A stretch of DNA of 64,000 bases from Gracilibacillus alcaliphilus (GCF_016909015.1 NZ_JAFBFA010000004.1:170961-234960), one strand, 5' to 3'; shown: positions 1-9,521, numbered from the stretch's first letter. Numbers and translations: made by a program. Notes: generated by a model not told the origin, from the sequence alone.

Positions 1-2
1 TT

Positions 3-233
3 GTGACAAATGGAATGAAGGTTATTCAGCCATTGTTTATTGATGACCGCAATATGCTTATTATCGGGATTCCCATCTTATTAACGATTGCTACAGTTAT
101 TCTTCCAGCTGAAGCAATCGAAGCCACACCAGACTTTATCGGCTATATCTTATCATCTGGTGCTGCTGTTGGTGCGATAGCTACTGTATTATTAAATCTA
201 TTGCTTCCTAAAGCGCTAGCCAAGAATCCATAA
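3..233 (+). CDS. NCS2 (uracil/xanthine-type) nucleobase permease, C-terminal end only
   Basis: This is the last 76 residues of a membrane protein whose reading frame is open to the left edge, so the start lies outside the window. It has two hydrophobic stretches (about residues 18-35 and 45-69). The ending SSGAAVGAIATVLLNLLLPK resembles the last transmembrane helix of NCS2 uracil/xanthine permeases, which import nucleobases by proton symport. Family membership rests on this short motif; the substrate (uracil, xanthine or other purine) cannot be told. A stem-loop terminator follows about 110 bases downstream, so it is probably the last gene of its transcript. Confidence 0.65.
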   Translation: MTNGMKVIQPLFIDDRNMLIIGIPILLTIATVILPAEAIEATPDFIGYILSSGAAVGAIATVLLNLLLPKALAKNP

Positions 234-345
234 GTTACAAAAAGGGGGGAAGCACACGAGCTTTTTTAGCTTAGAGATAAGGCTTTACAGTCGGAAAGCA
301 ATCTGATAGAGCATCGCACATAAAAAGTATCATTCACTCAGCATA

Positions 346-388
346 CAGGGAACAGATCTCGCCTTAGATCTGTCCCTGATTTTTTGTT
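346..388 (+). terminator. Rho-independent terminator after the permease gene
   Basis: The stem GGGAACAGATCT / AGATCTGTCCC, with a six-base loop, is followed by GATTTTTTGTTTT. It ends plus-strand transcription from the permease gene. The 110 bases between the stop codon and this stem hold nothing recognisable. Confidence 0.75.
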
Positions 389-505
389 TTCAACAATTTT
401 TATCCATCTGCTATTTAATCTTCGAACAATTTTTTGCATTAGAAAAAATTCGTTTTGCTGATACTATACAAAATATATGCCAAAATATATGTCTTCTTTG
501 CTCAT

Positions 506-533
506 AAAAAAACCGCTATAAATCCATAACGGT
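506..533 (-). terminator. Terminator of the yvlCD transcript
   Basis: Read on the minus strand, AAACCGTTATGG pairs with the GCGGTTT arm across a short loop and runs into seven T residues. It lies immediately after the yvlD stop codon. Confidence 0.7.
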
Positions 534-878
534 TTATGCCTTGGTAAGGCTATTGATAAATGTATTCAAGATAGAAATGATGATAGCTGAAATTATCGCT
601 ATACCGAAACCTTCGATCACAAAATAGCTGCCTAAGATAATTTGTGTTAACCATAGTGTAACAGCATTGATGACTAATAAGAATAACCCTAAAGTCACGA
701 TGGTAATAGGTAATGTAAGGACTACCAAAATCGGTTTGACAATCATATTAAGTACCGACAAAATGACACTGGCTAATAATGCGATCCAAAAACCATCAAT
801 AAAAAAGCCAGCAAACAAATAATCCAGCAACATCAATACTAGGGCATTCAGTACTAACGATACAAGTAAACGCCCCAT
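534..878 (-). CDS. yvlD: YvlD-like small membrane protein (phage holin 4 superfamily)
   Basis: A 114-residue, almost entirely hydrophobic protein with four predicted membrane segments (about residues 4-23, 30-47, 53-75 and 82-108). The pattern with NMIVKPILVVLTLPITIVT in the middle is characteristic of the YvlD/phage holin 4_2 family. The biochemical role of the family is unknown; in B. subtilis the yvl operon responds to envelope stress. The start codon overlaps the stop codon of the upstream yvlC by one base (TAATG), so the two are translationally coupled. A terminator follows directly. Confidence 0.8.
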   Translation of the reverse strand: MGRLLVSLVLNALVLMLLDYLFAGFFIDGFWIALLASVILSVLNMIVKPILVVLTLPITIVTLGLFLLVINAVTLWLTQIILGSYFVIEGFGIAIISAIIISILNTFINSLTKA

Positions 879-1075
879 TAGTATTCACCCTCTTTAGGGA
901 TGATAATCAAGGCAGCAATATATAAAAGCGTTAGTGGGATGCCAGCTGTAAAAATCAACAATACGACATATATTAAACGCAATACGGTTGCGTCTAAATT
1001 ACTCGCCTCTGCGATTCCACCAAGAACACCACCCAACATCCGATTCGTTGATGATCGATATAATCTTCTCGACAC
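878..1075 (-). CDS. yvlC: PspC-domain membrane protein YvlC
   Basis: A PspC-domain protein: the N-terminal RRLYRSSTNRMLGGVLGGIAE pattern is followed by one long hydrophobic helix and a short IIIPKEGEY tail. The GTG at 1075 is chosen as start because a strong AGGAGGG site lies six bases upstream; this gives 65 residues, about the size of B. subtilis YvlC. An upstream ATG at 1111 has no ribosome site. PspC-family proteins take part in envelope-stress signalling, but the precise role of YvlC is not established. It forms an operon with yvlD. The neighbouring yvlA and yvlB genes of B. subtilis are absent here. Confidence 0.8.
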   Translation of the reverse strand: MSRRLYRSSTNRMLGGVLGGIAEASNLDATVLRLIYVVLLIFTAGIPLTLLYIAALIIIPKEGEY

Positions 1076-1111
1076 ATATATCCCTCCTATAACTGTCCTA
1101 TATTTGATCAT

Positions 1112-1359
1112 GGTACCAGATTTTGCTACCCCTCAGTGGAAGATCAAGCCTTACCACTGAGGACATTCTTCTTTTATCGTGGTGTAACTGGCTGTAAGAC
1201 CCCCACTCAAGAAAGGAACACATCATGTTAAGTGGGAGATCCAACGGCCAGTAACGTCCATTTGTTTCAGCTAGCGGTCAGTAGGGATGAAAAAATCCAT
1301 TGAATGAAGCTTCACTTTATTATTCCCTAGATGGGACACTTCTAAACCAGAAGAAGGGA
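1112..1359. other. Intergenic region with several inverted repeats, no gene seen
   Basis: Between yvlC and bshB2 there is no credible reading frame. The stretch holds a 9-bp perfect inverted repeat CCTCAGTGG / CCACTGAGG (1131-1139 and 1154-1162) and a second pair CCCCACT / AGTGGGA around 1200-1245. No T-tract follows the first. These could be parts of a structured RNA or the worn end of a mobile element, but nothing identifies them. Confidence 0.4.
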
Positions 1360-2019
1360 TTAGTTAAATTCCCATGTGTAAAAAGATTCCACACCTAACC
1401 ATTGTTTGGTGGCAAGTTCAATATCATCGGCTTCTTCTTTAACAGATTTTAACATTCCATCCGCCTGGGATTTATGGGCCATAATGGTCTCTAACTTTTT
1501 GGAAATCCGATCTGATACATCATTTTCGATATCAGGTCCGCCTAGTTCTTCTACGTGTGTATTGCTGATAGCCTGTGCCCATACAGTTGGCCGTTCTGCC
1601 GCAGGGAACATTTCAACAGCTCTAATAGCTGCCGCCCCAAAAGCATTATGATCAGGATGCACCGCATGGCCTGGATAATGTGTTATTACTAAAGATGGTT
1701 TTATTTCGTTCAAAAACTGAAATAGGTGAGCCGCTACATCTTCAGTAGACTCAAACTCTATTGTTTTATCGCGGTAACCTAGCATCTCTAGGTGGATATC
1801 TAATACCTCACATGCCTTGATCAATTCTGCCTTGCGAATTTCTGGCAGAGTCTCTCTGGTAGCAAACGTGGGATTTCCCATGTTCCGTCCCATTTCCCCT
1901 AAGGTTCCACACAAGTAAGTTACTGGTATTCCTTTTTCGCGAAATGTGGTAATAGTTCCTGCCGCTCCAAAGGCTTCGTCATCTGGATGCGGATAAATAA
2001 CAACTACATGTTCTCCCAT
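1360..2019 (-). CDS. bshB2: Bacillithiol biosynthesis deacetylase BshB2
   Basis: A LmbE/PIG-L-family zinc deacetylase that removes the acetyl group from GlcNAc-malate, the second step of bacillithiol synthesis, in the cytoplasm. The zinc-binding PHPDDE motif is near the N terminus (about residues 10-15) and the second motif HPDHN is near residue 125. The start at 2019 (MGEHVVV) is preceded by GGGAGGAAC at normal distance; an ATG at 2061 lies inside the end of yojF and lacks a site. The protein has 219 residues. The upstream neighbour is yojF, as in the B. subtilis yojF-yojG pair, which supports BshB2 (YojG) over BshB1. Confidence 0.9.
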   Translation of the reverse strand: MGEHVVVIYPHPDDEAFGAAGTITTFREKGIPVTYLCGTLGEMGRNMGNPTFATRETLPEIRKAELIKACEVLDIHLEMLGYRDKTIEFESTEDVAAHLFQFLNEIKPSLVITHYPGHAVHPDHNAFGAAAIRAVEMFPAAERPTVWAQAISNTHVEELGGPDIENDVSDRISKKLETIMAHKSQADGMLKSVKEEADDIELATKQWLGVESFYTWEFN

Positions 2020-2038
2020 ATTAGTTCCTCCCTTTTCC

Positions 2039-2392
2039 TTAATATTTAAACGGAGTTTCACTAATTTGCAGTGCCACCATTAATCTGCCTTCTCGATCAT
2101 GACCTGCCATTAGTAAACGATTGTTTTTATCTAATTCATATTGACTTACACCTTCTGCATAAATCCAGCCGATCTCCAACTTTAATCCAACACGATATGT
2201 AGAACCGGCACCAACAATTTTTCCTCGTTGATATGTTACTTGTGCATTACGAATAAATGCCCCAGCGTTATATGCGTCTTTATTAAAATGGCTGGCATAT
2301 GCCCCATTGGTTGTCTCCAAATGGATATACACCTCTTTATTTGCAAATGCATCAATATACTGCTGTAATTGATCTATTTCAATTGGTTGCAT
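2039..2392 (-). CDS. yojF: YojF-family protein (DUF1806)
   Basis: A 117-residue soluble protein of the DUF1806 family, recognised by the NGAYASHFN and GWIYAEGVSQYE stretches and by its position directly in front of bshB2 (19 bases between them). The biochemical function is not known; the constant pairing with the deacetylase suggests a helper role in bacillithiol metabolism. No signal peptide or membrane segment is seen. The two genes probably form one transcript running leftwards. Confidence 0.85.
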   Translation of the reverse strand: MQPIEIDQLQQYIDAFANKEVYIHLETTNGAYASHFNKDAYNAGAFIRNAQVTYQRGKIVGAGSTYRVGLKLEIGWIYAEGVSQYELDKNNRLLMAGHDREGRLMVALQISETPFKY

Positions 2393-2533
2393 AGCTGATC
2401 ATTACCTCCCTATTAGTAAATTAATTGATTATAAATATCACTAATCTCTTATTTGAAAGTCTTACCTTATTATTTTAGCATAGAGCGCCCAGAAGTTCTT
2501 ACGAAAAGGAATTTAAGAATAGAGAAAGAGGTG

Positions 2534-2582
2534 AAAAACTGCCCAGCTTGGAAGTATCCTCCACAAGTTAGACAGTGTTTCA
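2534..2582 (-). terminator. Possible terminator after uvrA
   Basis: On the minus strand a stem around ACTG ... CAGT encloses a smaller imperfect stem (AACTTG-TGGA / TTCC-AAGCT) and is followed by TTTTTC. It begins just after the uvrA stop codon. The pairing is imperfect. Confidence 0.45.
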
Positions 2583-2588
2583 ACATTA

Positions 2589-5441
2589 TTATTTGATCAA
2601 CACAGCCATTCTTTCTTTATCCCTTTCCAGAATAGGTTTTAAATAAGCACCTGTATGGGAATCTGCGACCTCTGCCACTTCTTCTGGTGTACCAGTAGCC
2701 ACAATCATCCCGCCGCCATCGCCACCTTCCGGACCCAGATCAATAATATAGTCAGCAGCTTTAATCACATCTAAATTGTGCTCAATAATAACTACCGTAT
2801 CGCCATTATCGACTAGTCTTTGAATCACTTCAAGCAAACGAGAAATATCATCAATATGCAATCCAGTTGTTGGCTCATCCAGAATATACAGCGACTTACC
2901 ATTAGAACGGCGGTGTAATTCACTAGCCAGCTTTACACGCTGTGCTTCTCCCCCTGAGAGTGTCGTCGCAGGCTGTCCCAGACGAATATAACCTAAACCT
3001 ACATCATAAATGGTTTCCATTTTTCGTTTGATTTTTGGGATATTTTCAAAAAAGTGTAACCCTTCTTCAATAGTCATATCTAGAACATCCGCAATATTTT
3101 TACCTTTATACTTAACTTCCAATGTTTCTCGGTTGTAGCGTTTGCCCTCACACACTTCACAAGGAACATAGACATCAGGCAGGAAGTGCATCTCTATCTT
3201 AATAATTCCATCCCCGCGACAGGCCTCACAACGTCCGCCTTTGACATTAAAACTAAAACGTCCCTTCTTATAGCCGCGAATCTTCGCCTCATTGGTTTGT
3301 GCAAACACATCGCGAATATCATCAAAGGCACCAGTATAAGTGGCTGGGTTAGATCTTGGCGTTCGACCAATTGGTGATTGATCAATGTCAATCACCTTTT
3401 CAATATGTTCGATACCTCGGATCTCTTGGTGTTTTCCAGGCTTCCTTTTCGCTCGGTTAATCTGAACAGACAAACTCTTATGCAGAATTTCATTTATCAG
3501 TGTACTCTTTCCAGATCCTGAGACACCAGTAACTGCTGTATAGAGACCAATCGGAATCTTGACGTCTACATTTTTTAAGTTATTTTCTGCTGCACCGATA
3601 ATTTCTAAGTATTTTCCATTTTGTTCATGCCGTTTGGCCGGGACTGGAATAAACTTTGCTCCAGACAAGTATTGGCCTGTTAAGGATTTCTTTTTCTTCA
3701 TCACCTGTTTTGGTGTTCCTTGAGCGACTACTTCCCCTCCATGTTCACCAGCACCTGGTCCAATATCGATCAGATGATCAGCAGCTAACATGGTATCCTC
3801 ATCATGTTCTACAACAATTAAGGTATTACCTAAATCACGCATCCGTTCCAATGTCGCAATCAATCGGTCATTATCGCGTTGATGTAACCCAATTGACGGC
3901 TCATCTAATACATAGAGCACTCCAGTTAAGGCTGAACCGATTTGTGTTGCCAGCCGGATACGCTGTGCCTCTCCACCAGATAAGGTACCAGATGAACGAG
4001 ATAAAGTGAGATATTCGAGTCCGACATTAATTAGAAAGGATAAGCGATCATCTAACTCACGGATAATCATATGTGCAATTTGCTTTTCTTTTTCTGACAG
4101 GTTTAGGTTTTGAAAAAAGTCTAATGCATTTGTCACTGATAGTTCCGTTACCTCACCAATATGCTTTCCATTAACCTTGACAGCTAATGCCTCATCTTTA
4201 AGTCGATATCCGTTACAGCTTGGACACGCCTTCTGTGTCATATATTTTTCCATCTGCTCACGAATAAAGTCAGAAGATGTTTCATGATATCTGCGGGAAA
4301 TGTTTTGAATAACTCCCTCAAATTGAATGTCATTTTCGCGGAGTAAACCGTAATCATTCTCATAACGAAAATGGACCTTCTCTTTACCACTGCCATACAA
4401 TATTTTATCCCATTGTTTCTTCGGTAACTTGTCTACCGGTGTATCCATATCGATTCCATAATGATCACAAACACTCTTAAGCAGCTGCGGATAATATTGT
4501 GAACTAATTGGCTCCCAAGGAACAATCGCCCCTTCGTTCAATGACAGCTTCTTATCTGGCACAACTAAATCCACATCCACCTCTAATTGTGACCCTAAAC
4601 CATCACAGGTAGGGCAAGCCCCCCATGGACTGTTAAAAGAAAACAGGCGCGGTTCTAATTCATCGATTGAAAATCCACAAATGGGGCAGGCATGATTTTC
4701 ACTAAATAACAGTTCTTCTTCTCCGATAATATCGACAATTACCTTTCCCTCACCTAACCGAAGCGCTGTTTCTAAAGAATCTGTTAATCGACCGGTGATC
4801 CCTTCCTTCACAACAATCCGGTCAATTACTACTTCAATCGAATGCTTTTTATTTTTATCTAATTGAATATCATCGGTTATCTCACGCATTTCCCCATCAA
4901 TACGAAGTCGGATATAACCCTCTTTTTGCAGATCTTCCAATACCTTTACATGGGTTCCTTTTCTGCCTGAAATCACCGGGGACAAGATTTGTAATTTCGT
5001 CCGTTCCGGATATTCCATCACCCTGTCTACCATCTGTTCAACTGTTTGTGAACTGATTTCTTCCCCATGGATCGGACAAATCGGATGACCGATTCTGGCA
5101 AATAACAGCCGCATATAATCATAGATCTCTGTTACGGTTGCTGTAGTGGAGCGTGGGTTTTTACTTGTTGTTTTTTGGTCAATCGAAATTGCTGGCGAAA
5201 GACCCTCGATCGAATCCACATCAGGCTTATCCATTTGACCTAGGAATTGACGGGCATATGCAGACAGCGACTCGACATAACGACGCTGTCCTTCCGCATA
5301 TATCGTATCAAACGCTAAGGAAGACTTACCAGAACCAGAAAGACCCGTTAAAACAACTAATTTATCCTTTGGTATATCTAATGAAATATTTTTAAGATTA
5401 TGTGCTCTCGCACCTCTTATCGAAATGGATTTCTGTGCCAT
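2589..5441 (-). CDS. uvrA: Excinuclease ABC subunit A
   Basis: UvrA is the damage-recognition ATPase of nucleotide excision repair; the UvrA dimer loads UvrB on damaged DNA. The 950-residue protein has the usual length. Two ABC ATPase modules are visible: Walker A GLSGSGKSS (about residue 31) and GVSGSGKST (about residue 640), each with an LSGGEAQR signature. The zinc-binding segments are CPICGF...CPTCDG (about 252-279) and CEACRGDG...CEVCEG (about 736-763). The start ATG follows a weak AAGGGTG site. It lies five bases behind uvrB and is surely co-transcribed with it from the SOS-type promoter upstream of uvrB. Confidence 0.98.
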   Translation of the reverse strand: MAQKSISIRGARAHNLKNISLDIPKDKLVVLTGLSGSGKSSLAFDTIYAEGQRRYVESLSAYARQFLGQMDKPDVDSIEGLSPAISIDQKTTSKNPRSTTATVTEIYDYMRLLFARIGHPICPIHGEEISSQTVEQMVDRVMEYPERTKLQILSPVISGRKGTHVKVLEDLQKEGYIRLRIDGEMREITDDIQLDKNKKHSIEVVIDRIVVKEGITGRLTDSLETALRLGEGKVIVDIIGEEELLFSENHACPICGFSIDELEPRLFSFNSPWGACPTCDGLGSQLEVDVDLVVPDKKLSLNEGAIVPWEPISSQYYPQLLKSVCDHYGIDMDTPVDKLPKKQWDKILYGSGKEKVHFRYENDYGLLRENDIQFEGVIQNISRRYHETSSDFIREQMEKYMTQKACPSCNGYRLKDEALAVKVNGKHIGEVTELSVTNALDFFQNLNLSEKEKQIAHMIIRELDDRLSFLINVGLEYLTLSRSSGTLSGGEAQRIRLATQIGSALTGVLYVLDEPSIGLHQRDNDRLIATLERMRDLGNTLIVVEHDEDTMLAADHLIDIGPGAGEHGGEVVAQGTPKQVMKKKKSLTGQYLSGAKFIPVPAKRHEQNGKYLEIIGAAENNLKNVDVKIPIGLYTAVTGVSGSGKSTLINEILHKSLSVQINRAKRKPGKHQEIRGIEHIEKVIDIDQSPIGRTPRSNPATYTGAFDDIRDVFAQTNEAKIRGYKKGRFSFNVKGGRCEACRGDGIIKIEMHFLPDVYVPCEVCEGKRYNRETLEVKYKGKNIADVLDMTIEEGLHFFENIPKIKRKMETIYDVGLGYIRLGQPATTLSGGEAQRVKLASELHRRSNGKSLYILDEPTTGLHIDDISRLLEVIQRLVDNGDTVVIIEHNLDVIKAADYIIDLGPEGGDGGGMIVATGTPEEVAEVADSHTGAYLKPILERDKERMAVLIK

Positions 5442-5446
5442 TTATT

Positions 5447-7432
5447 TCACCCTTCTGCTTTCAATTCTAAAACAAGGTCACGAAGTTCTGCAGCACGCTC
5501 AAAGTCAAGCGCTCGGGCAGCATCTTTCATTTCTTGTTCCATTTTTTCGATTACTTTTTGCTTTTCTTTCTTCGTCATTCTACTTATTTCTTTTGACTTT
5601 GTTTCATAAGTCGCTTCTTCTTCTGCCGCTATTGTCGCGCGAATAACATCACGTACCTCTTTTTTAATCGTTTTTGGTACAATACCATGTTTTTCATTGT
5701 ATGCTATCTGGATTTCACGACGACGATAGGTTTCATCTATTGCTTGCTGCATCGAATCGGTGATCTTATCTGCATACATAATAACGAGACCGTTCTCGTT
5801 ACGAGCCGCTCGTCCCATTGTTTGAATCAAAGAACGCTCCGACCGTAAGAATCCTTCCTTATCAGCATCTAAAATTGCAACCAATGATACCTCTGGGATA
5901 TCTAATCCTTCCCGTAACAAGTTAATCCCAATAAGCACATCAAATTTACCAACACGCAAATCGCGAATAACCTCAATTCGTTCCAAGGTCTTAATCTCAG
6001 AATGAAGATAAGCAACCTTCAGCCCGATTTCTTTCAAATAATCGGTTAAATCTTCCGACATCTTTTTCGTTAACGTAGTAACCAATACACGTTCATTCTT
6101 TTTCACACGCTTATTAATTTCACCGATTAAATGATCAATCTGTCCTTCAATTGGCTGAACCCGAACCTCGGGGTCTATCAAGCCGGTAGGCCGGATAATT
6201 TGTTCCGTCATCCTTGGTGTATGTTCTAATTCATAAGGTCCAGGTGTGGCAGAAACATAGATTAGCTGATTGGCCTTCTCTTCAAATTCTTCAAATTTTA
6301 AAGGGCGGTTATCCAGTGCGGATGGCAAACGAAAACCATGATCAACTAGCACCTGTTTCCTCGCCTGGTCCCCATTATACATACCACGAATTTGTGGTAA
6401 TGTAACATGAGATTCATCAATGACGATCAAGGAATCGTCTGGAAAGTAATCTAATAAAGTATATGGAGTCGAGCCTGCTTCCCTTAAGGCCAAATGACGG
6501 GAATAATTCTCAATTCCTGAACAAAAGCCCATCTCTGCCATCATTTCTAAATCATAATTGGTCCGCTGTTCAATACGCTGTGCCTCCAACAACTTATCTT
6601 CCTCTCTAAAACGTTGGAGCTGTTCTTGCAATTCCAGCTTGATATTTTCCATGGCTACCTTTAATTTTTCTTCACGGGTGACGAAGTGGGACGCTGGAAA
6701 GATAGCAATATGTTCCCGATCACCAATAATTTCTCCTGTTAAGGCATCTACTTCCCGAATCCGATCAATTTCATCACCAAAAAATTCGACTCGCACACAC
6801 TGTTCTTCCCTTGAAGCTGGGATAATTTCAACAGAATCTCCGCGCACACGGAATGTACCACGTTGAAAATCAATGTCATTGCGCGCATATTGAATAGCTA
6901 CGAGCGATCGCAATAGTTCGTCTCGCTCTTTTTCCATTCCAACACGAAGTGAAAGCACTTGACTGCCGTATTCTTCTGGTGAACCCAAACCATAGATACA
7001 AGATACACTAGCTACAATCAGGACATCATTCCGCTCAAATAAAGCAGATGTGGCAGAGTGCCTCAATTTATCAATTTCGTCATTAATACTGGCATCTTTT
7101 TCAATAAAAGTATCTGTTGAGGGTACATAGGCCTCTGGCTGATAATAATCATAATAACTCACAAAATATTCCACTGCGTTATTTGGAAAAAATTCTTTAA
7201 ACTCACTATATAATTGACCAGCCAATGTCTTGTTATGGGCAATAACTAATGTAGGCCGATTAATTTCCTTGACTACGTTACTAATTGTAAATGTCTTACC
7301 TGTACCAGTAGCACCAAGTAAAGTTTGATGGCGTTTCTCCTCTTTCACACCACTCACTAATTCTTTGATAGCTTTTGGCTGATCTCCTTGCGGCTGATAT
7401 GGTGATTGTAATGAAAAAGTATGTTCTTCCAT
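5447..7432 (-). CDS. uvrB: Excinuclease ABC subunit B
   Basis: UvrB is the DNA helicase-like subunit that verifies damage and recruits UvrC. The 661-residue protein has Walker A GATGTGKT (about residue 41), the beta-hairpin tyrosines YYDYYQPEAYVP (about 93-104), helicase motif DESH (about 340), motif VI QTMGRAARN (about 540), and the C-terminal UVR motif for UvrC contact (ALDFERAAELRD). The start ATG follows CGGAGGGG. It is the first gene of the uvrBA operon. A LexA-like box overlaps the -35 region upstream. Confidence 0.98.
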   Translation of the reverse strand: MEEHTFSLQSPYQPQGDQPKAIKELVSGVKEEKRHQTLLGATGTGKTFTISNVVKEINRPTLVIAHNKTLAGQLYSEFKEFFPNNAVEYFVSYYDYYQPEAYVPSTDTFIEKDASINDEIDKLRHSATSALFERNDVLIVASVSCIYGLGSPEEYGSQVLSLRVGMEKERDELLRSLVAIQYARNDIDFQRGTFRVRGDSVEIIPASREEQCVRVEFFGDEIDRIREVDALTGEIIGDREHIAIFPASHFVTREEKLKVAMENIKLELQEQLQRFREEDKLLEAQRIEQRTNYDLEMMAEMGFCSGIENYSRHLALREAGSTPYTLLDYFPDDSLIVIDESHVTLPQIRGMYNGDQARKQVLVDHGFRLPSALDNRPLKFEEFEEKANQLIYVSATPGPYELEHTPRMTEQIIRPTGLIDPEVRVQPIEGQIDHLIGEINKRVKKNERVLVTTLTKKMSEDLTDYLKEIGLKVAYLHSEIKTLERIEVIRDLRVGKFDVLIGINLLREGLDIPEVSLVAILDADKEGFLRSERSLIQTMGRAARNENGLVIMYADKITDSMQQAIDETYRRREIQIAYNEKHGIVPKTIKKEVRDVIRATIAAEEEATYETKSKEISRMTKKEKQKVIEKMEQEMKDAARALDFERAAELRDLVLELKAEG

Positions 7433-7467
7433 TATGCCCCTCCGTTCTCTTTCCTCTATCTAGAATT

Positions 7468-7507
7468 AGTATACACTATTTCTGCACAAAAAGCGAACAA
7501 ATATTCG
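7468..7507 (-). promoter_or_regulatory. uvrBA promoter with LexA (DinR) box
   Basis: The 14-mer CGAACAAATATTCG (7494-7507) matches the Gram-positive LexA consensus CGAAC-N4-GTTCG with one mismatch. On the minus strand it sits over the -35 position of a promoter with -10 TATACT (7468-7473), about 35 bases before the uvrB start. Repression of uvrBA by LexA is known in B. subtilis, which supports the reading. Confidence 0.75.
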
Positions 7508-7827
7508 TTGTTGTTTTTGGAAAGATTTATTAGCAGTTCTTTTATTATACCTAATTCTTTTTTATTCGAAAAAAGATACGTTTGCGTTTTTCTTGTTTCA
7601 ATTGATCATATTCCCATTATGACCTTTATTTTGACCCAATATAAGAGGGGATGGCAAAATTGGAGTTATTGATGTTATACTGTGTGGATTATCAGATCGT
7701 TAGTGTCCGTTCTTTCCCATTTTGTCTTCTTTTTCCTGAAATGGAGGTCTTGCCAGATAAATTATCCAGGCATAGTGCCCCCTCTTATTAAACGCAGCCT
7801 ATCATCTCCTTGTTCCGTTCTATATAG
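7508..7827. other. Intergenic region between uvrB and prfC, nothing recognised
   Basis: About 320 AT-rich bases with no gene, tRNA or clear repeat visible. Short plus-strand reading frames lack ribosome sites. Confidence 0.4.
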
Positions 7828-7862
7828 AAAACAAACAACCCACATTAGCTGTAGGTTGTTTG
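7828..7862 (-). terminator. Terminator overlapping the end of prfC
   Basis: On the minus strand AACAACCTACA / TGGGTTGTT forms a stem that includes the last codons of prfC and is followed by TGTTTTC. The T-tract is modest. Confidence 0.55.
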
Positions 7863-9428
7863 GTCGTATTGGTTAACTTCATATAAATCAATTAAGTCTA
7901 TTTCTGGATGCTTATCCACAAACCAGCGCAAGGCGAAATCATTTTTAAACAAAACTAGAAAATCCTCTTCTCTATCCTTGACAAGTAAGTTTCGTTCATC
8001 AAACATACTTGGATCGACTTGCTCTTTTTTTAGCCAGCGTGGGATACGATCCCCTATCGATTCCAACAGTACCTCGACATTATATTCATTCTTCATGCGG
8101 TGCTGAAACACTTCATATTGCAGTTGGCCAACTGCGCCAATAATCAATGAATCGATTGGATACCCGCGAAACAGCTGAATGGCCCCTTCCTGAACCAATT
8201 GTTCCAGTCCTTTTCTAAATTGTTTTGCCTTCATGACATTTTTAGCAGATACACGTTGGAACATTTCTGGCGGGAACTGTGGTAATTCATCATACTCGCT
8301 TTTCAGCTTACCATCTAGTAAGGTATCTCCAATCCGGTAAGATCCAGAATCATATACACCAATAATATCACCGGCATAAGCTTCCTCTACAGTATCTCTG
8401 GAGGAAGCAACAAATTGCTGAGTTTGCCCTAAGCGAATGGTTTTCCCTGTACGGGCAAGTGTTACATTCATGCCTCGCTCAAACTTGCCTGAGCAGACAC
8501 GTAAGAAGGCAATACGATCTCGATGCTGAGGATTCATATTGGCTTGAATCTTAAAAATAAAGCCTGAGAAATCTGGATTGTCCGGGTCCACTACTTCGTC
8601 TTCCGTCCGACGCGGACCTGGCGCTGGTGCTAATTGGATAAAGGTATCAAAAAATGTCTGTACCCCAAATGGTGCTAAGGCACTGCCAAAGAATACCGGT
8701 GTTTGTTCTCCTGCTAGTACCCGTTCTAAGGAAAACTGATCCCCTGCTTCATTGATTAATTCTAATTCTTCTAATGTTTCTTGATAGGTTGCGTCTTGAG
8801 CTATGGCAGTCTGATCCATCTCATCCAGCGGAATATATGTCTCTTCTTCATTCCCATTAAATTGAATAAATTGATCGTTATAACGATCAAGAATCCCTAA
8901 GAAACGTTTTCCCATTCCTACCGGCCAATTCATTGGATACGTTTCAATATCTAAAACCTCTTCAATTTGATATAATAAATCGAGCGGTTCCCTGCCTTCA
9001 CGGTCTAATTTATTAATAAATGTAAAAATGGGTATTCCGCGCATTTTACATACCTTAAATAGCTTAATCGTCTGTGCCTCGATCCCTTTTGTAGCGTCAA
9101 TAATCATCACCACACTATCTACCGCTGTTAAGGTTCGATAGGTGTCCTCACTGAAATCTTCATGACCTGGTGTATCCAAAATATTGACTTTATAGCTGTT
9201 ATAATCAAAATTCATCACACTGGAAGTAACAGAAATACCACGTTGTTTTTCAATCTCCATCCAGTCAGAGGTAGCATATTTACCTGATTTTTTACCTTTA
9301 ACCGTACCAGCTGAGCGAATCAAATTCCCAAATAGTAATAGCTTTTCCGTCATTGTCGTTTTACCGGCATCCGGGTGGGAAATAATCGCAAACGTCTTTC
9401 TTTTTTGTACTTGTTCTTGTAAATCCAT
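7845..9428 (-). CDS. prfC: Peptide chain release factor 3 (RF3 GTPase)
   Basis: RF3 is a translational GTPase that helps remove RF1 and RF2 from the ribosome after peptide release. The 527-residue length is typical. GTPase motifs: G1 SHPDAGKTT (about 17-25), G2 region QRGISVTSS (about 62-70), G3 DTPGHEDF (about 84-91) and G4 NKLD (about 138-141). The start ATG follows AGAAGG. The gene stands alone between divergent snf2 and its own terminator. B. subtilis lacks prfC while several other Bacillaceae have it, so it is one hint against B. subtilis proper. Confidence 0.95.
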   Translation of the reverse strand: MDLQEQVQKRKTFAIISHPDAGKTTMTEKLLLFGNLIRSAGTVKGKKSGKYATSDWMEIEKQRGISVTSSVMNFDYNSYKVNILDTPGHEDFSEDTYRTLTAVDSVVMIIDATKGIEAQTIKLFKVCKMRGIPIFTFINKLDREGREPLDLLYQIEEVLDIETYPMNWPVGMGKRFLGILDRYNDQFIQFNGNEEETYIPLDEMDQTAIAQDATYQETLEELELINEAGDQFSLERVLAGEQTPVFFGSALAPFGVQTFFDTFIQLAPAPGPRRTEDEVVDPDNPDFSGFIFKIQANMNPQHRDRIAFLRVCSGKFERGMNVTLARTGKTIRLGQTQQFVASSRDTVEEAYAGDIIGVYDSGSYRIGDTLLDGKLKSEYDELPQFPPEMFQRVSAKNVMKAKQFRKGLEQLVQEGAIQLFRGYPIDSLIIGAVGQLQYEVFQHRMKNEYNVEVLLESIGDRIPRWLKKEQVDPSMFDERNLLVKDREEDFLVLFKNDFALRWFVDKHPEIDLIDLYEVNQYDQTTYS

Positions 9429-9521
9429 CTATTTACCTTCTTTCTACAATCACTATCCGATCTTTCTATGCTTATAGCCTTTCCTATTTTAACATTTATC
9501 TGAAGAAAAAACAGTATCAAG

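Noticed and set aside
3656..4009. 117-residue plus-strand frame opposite uvrA
   Set aside because: It lies fully within the well-conserved uvrA gene on the other strand and has no ribosome site; a shadow frame.
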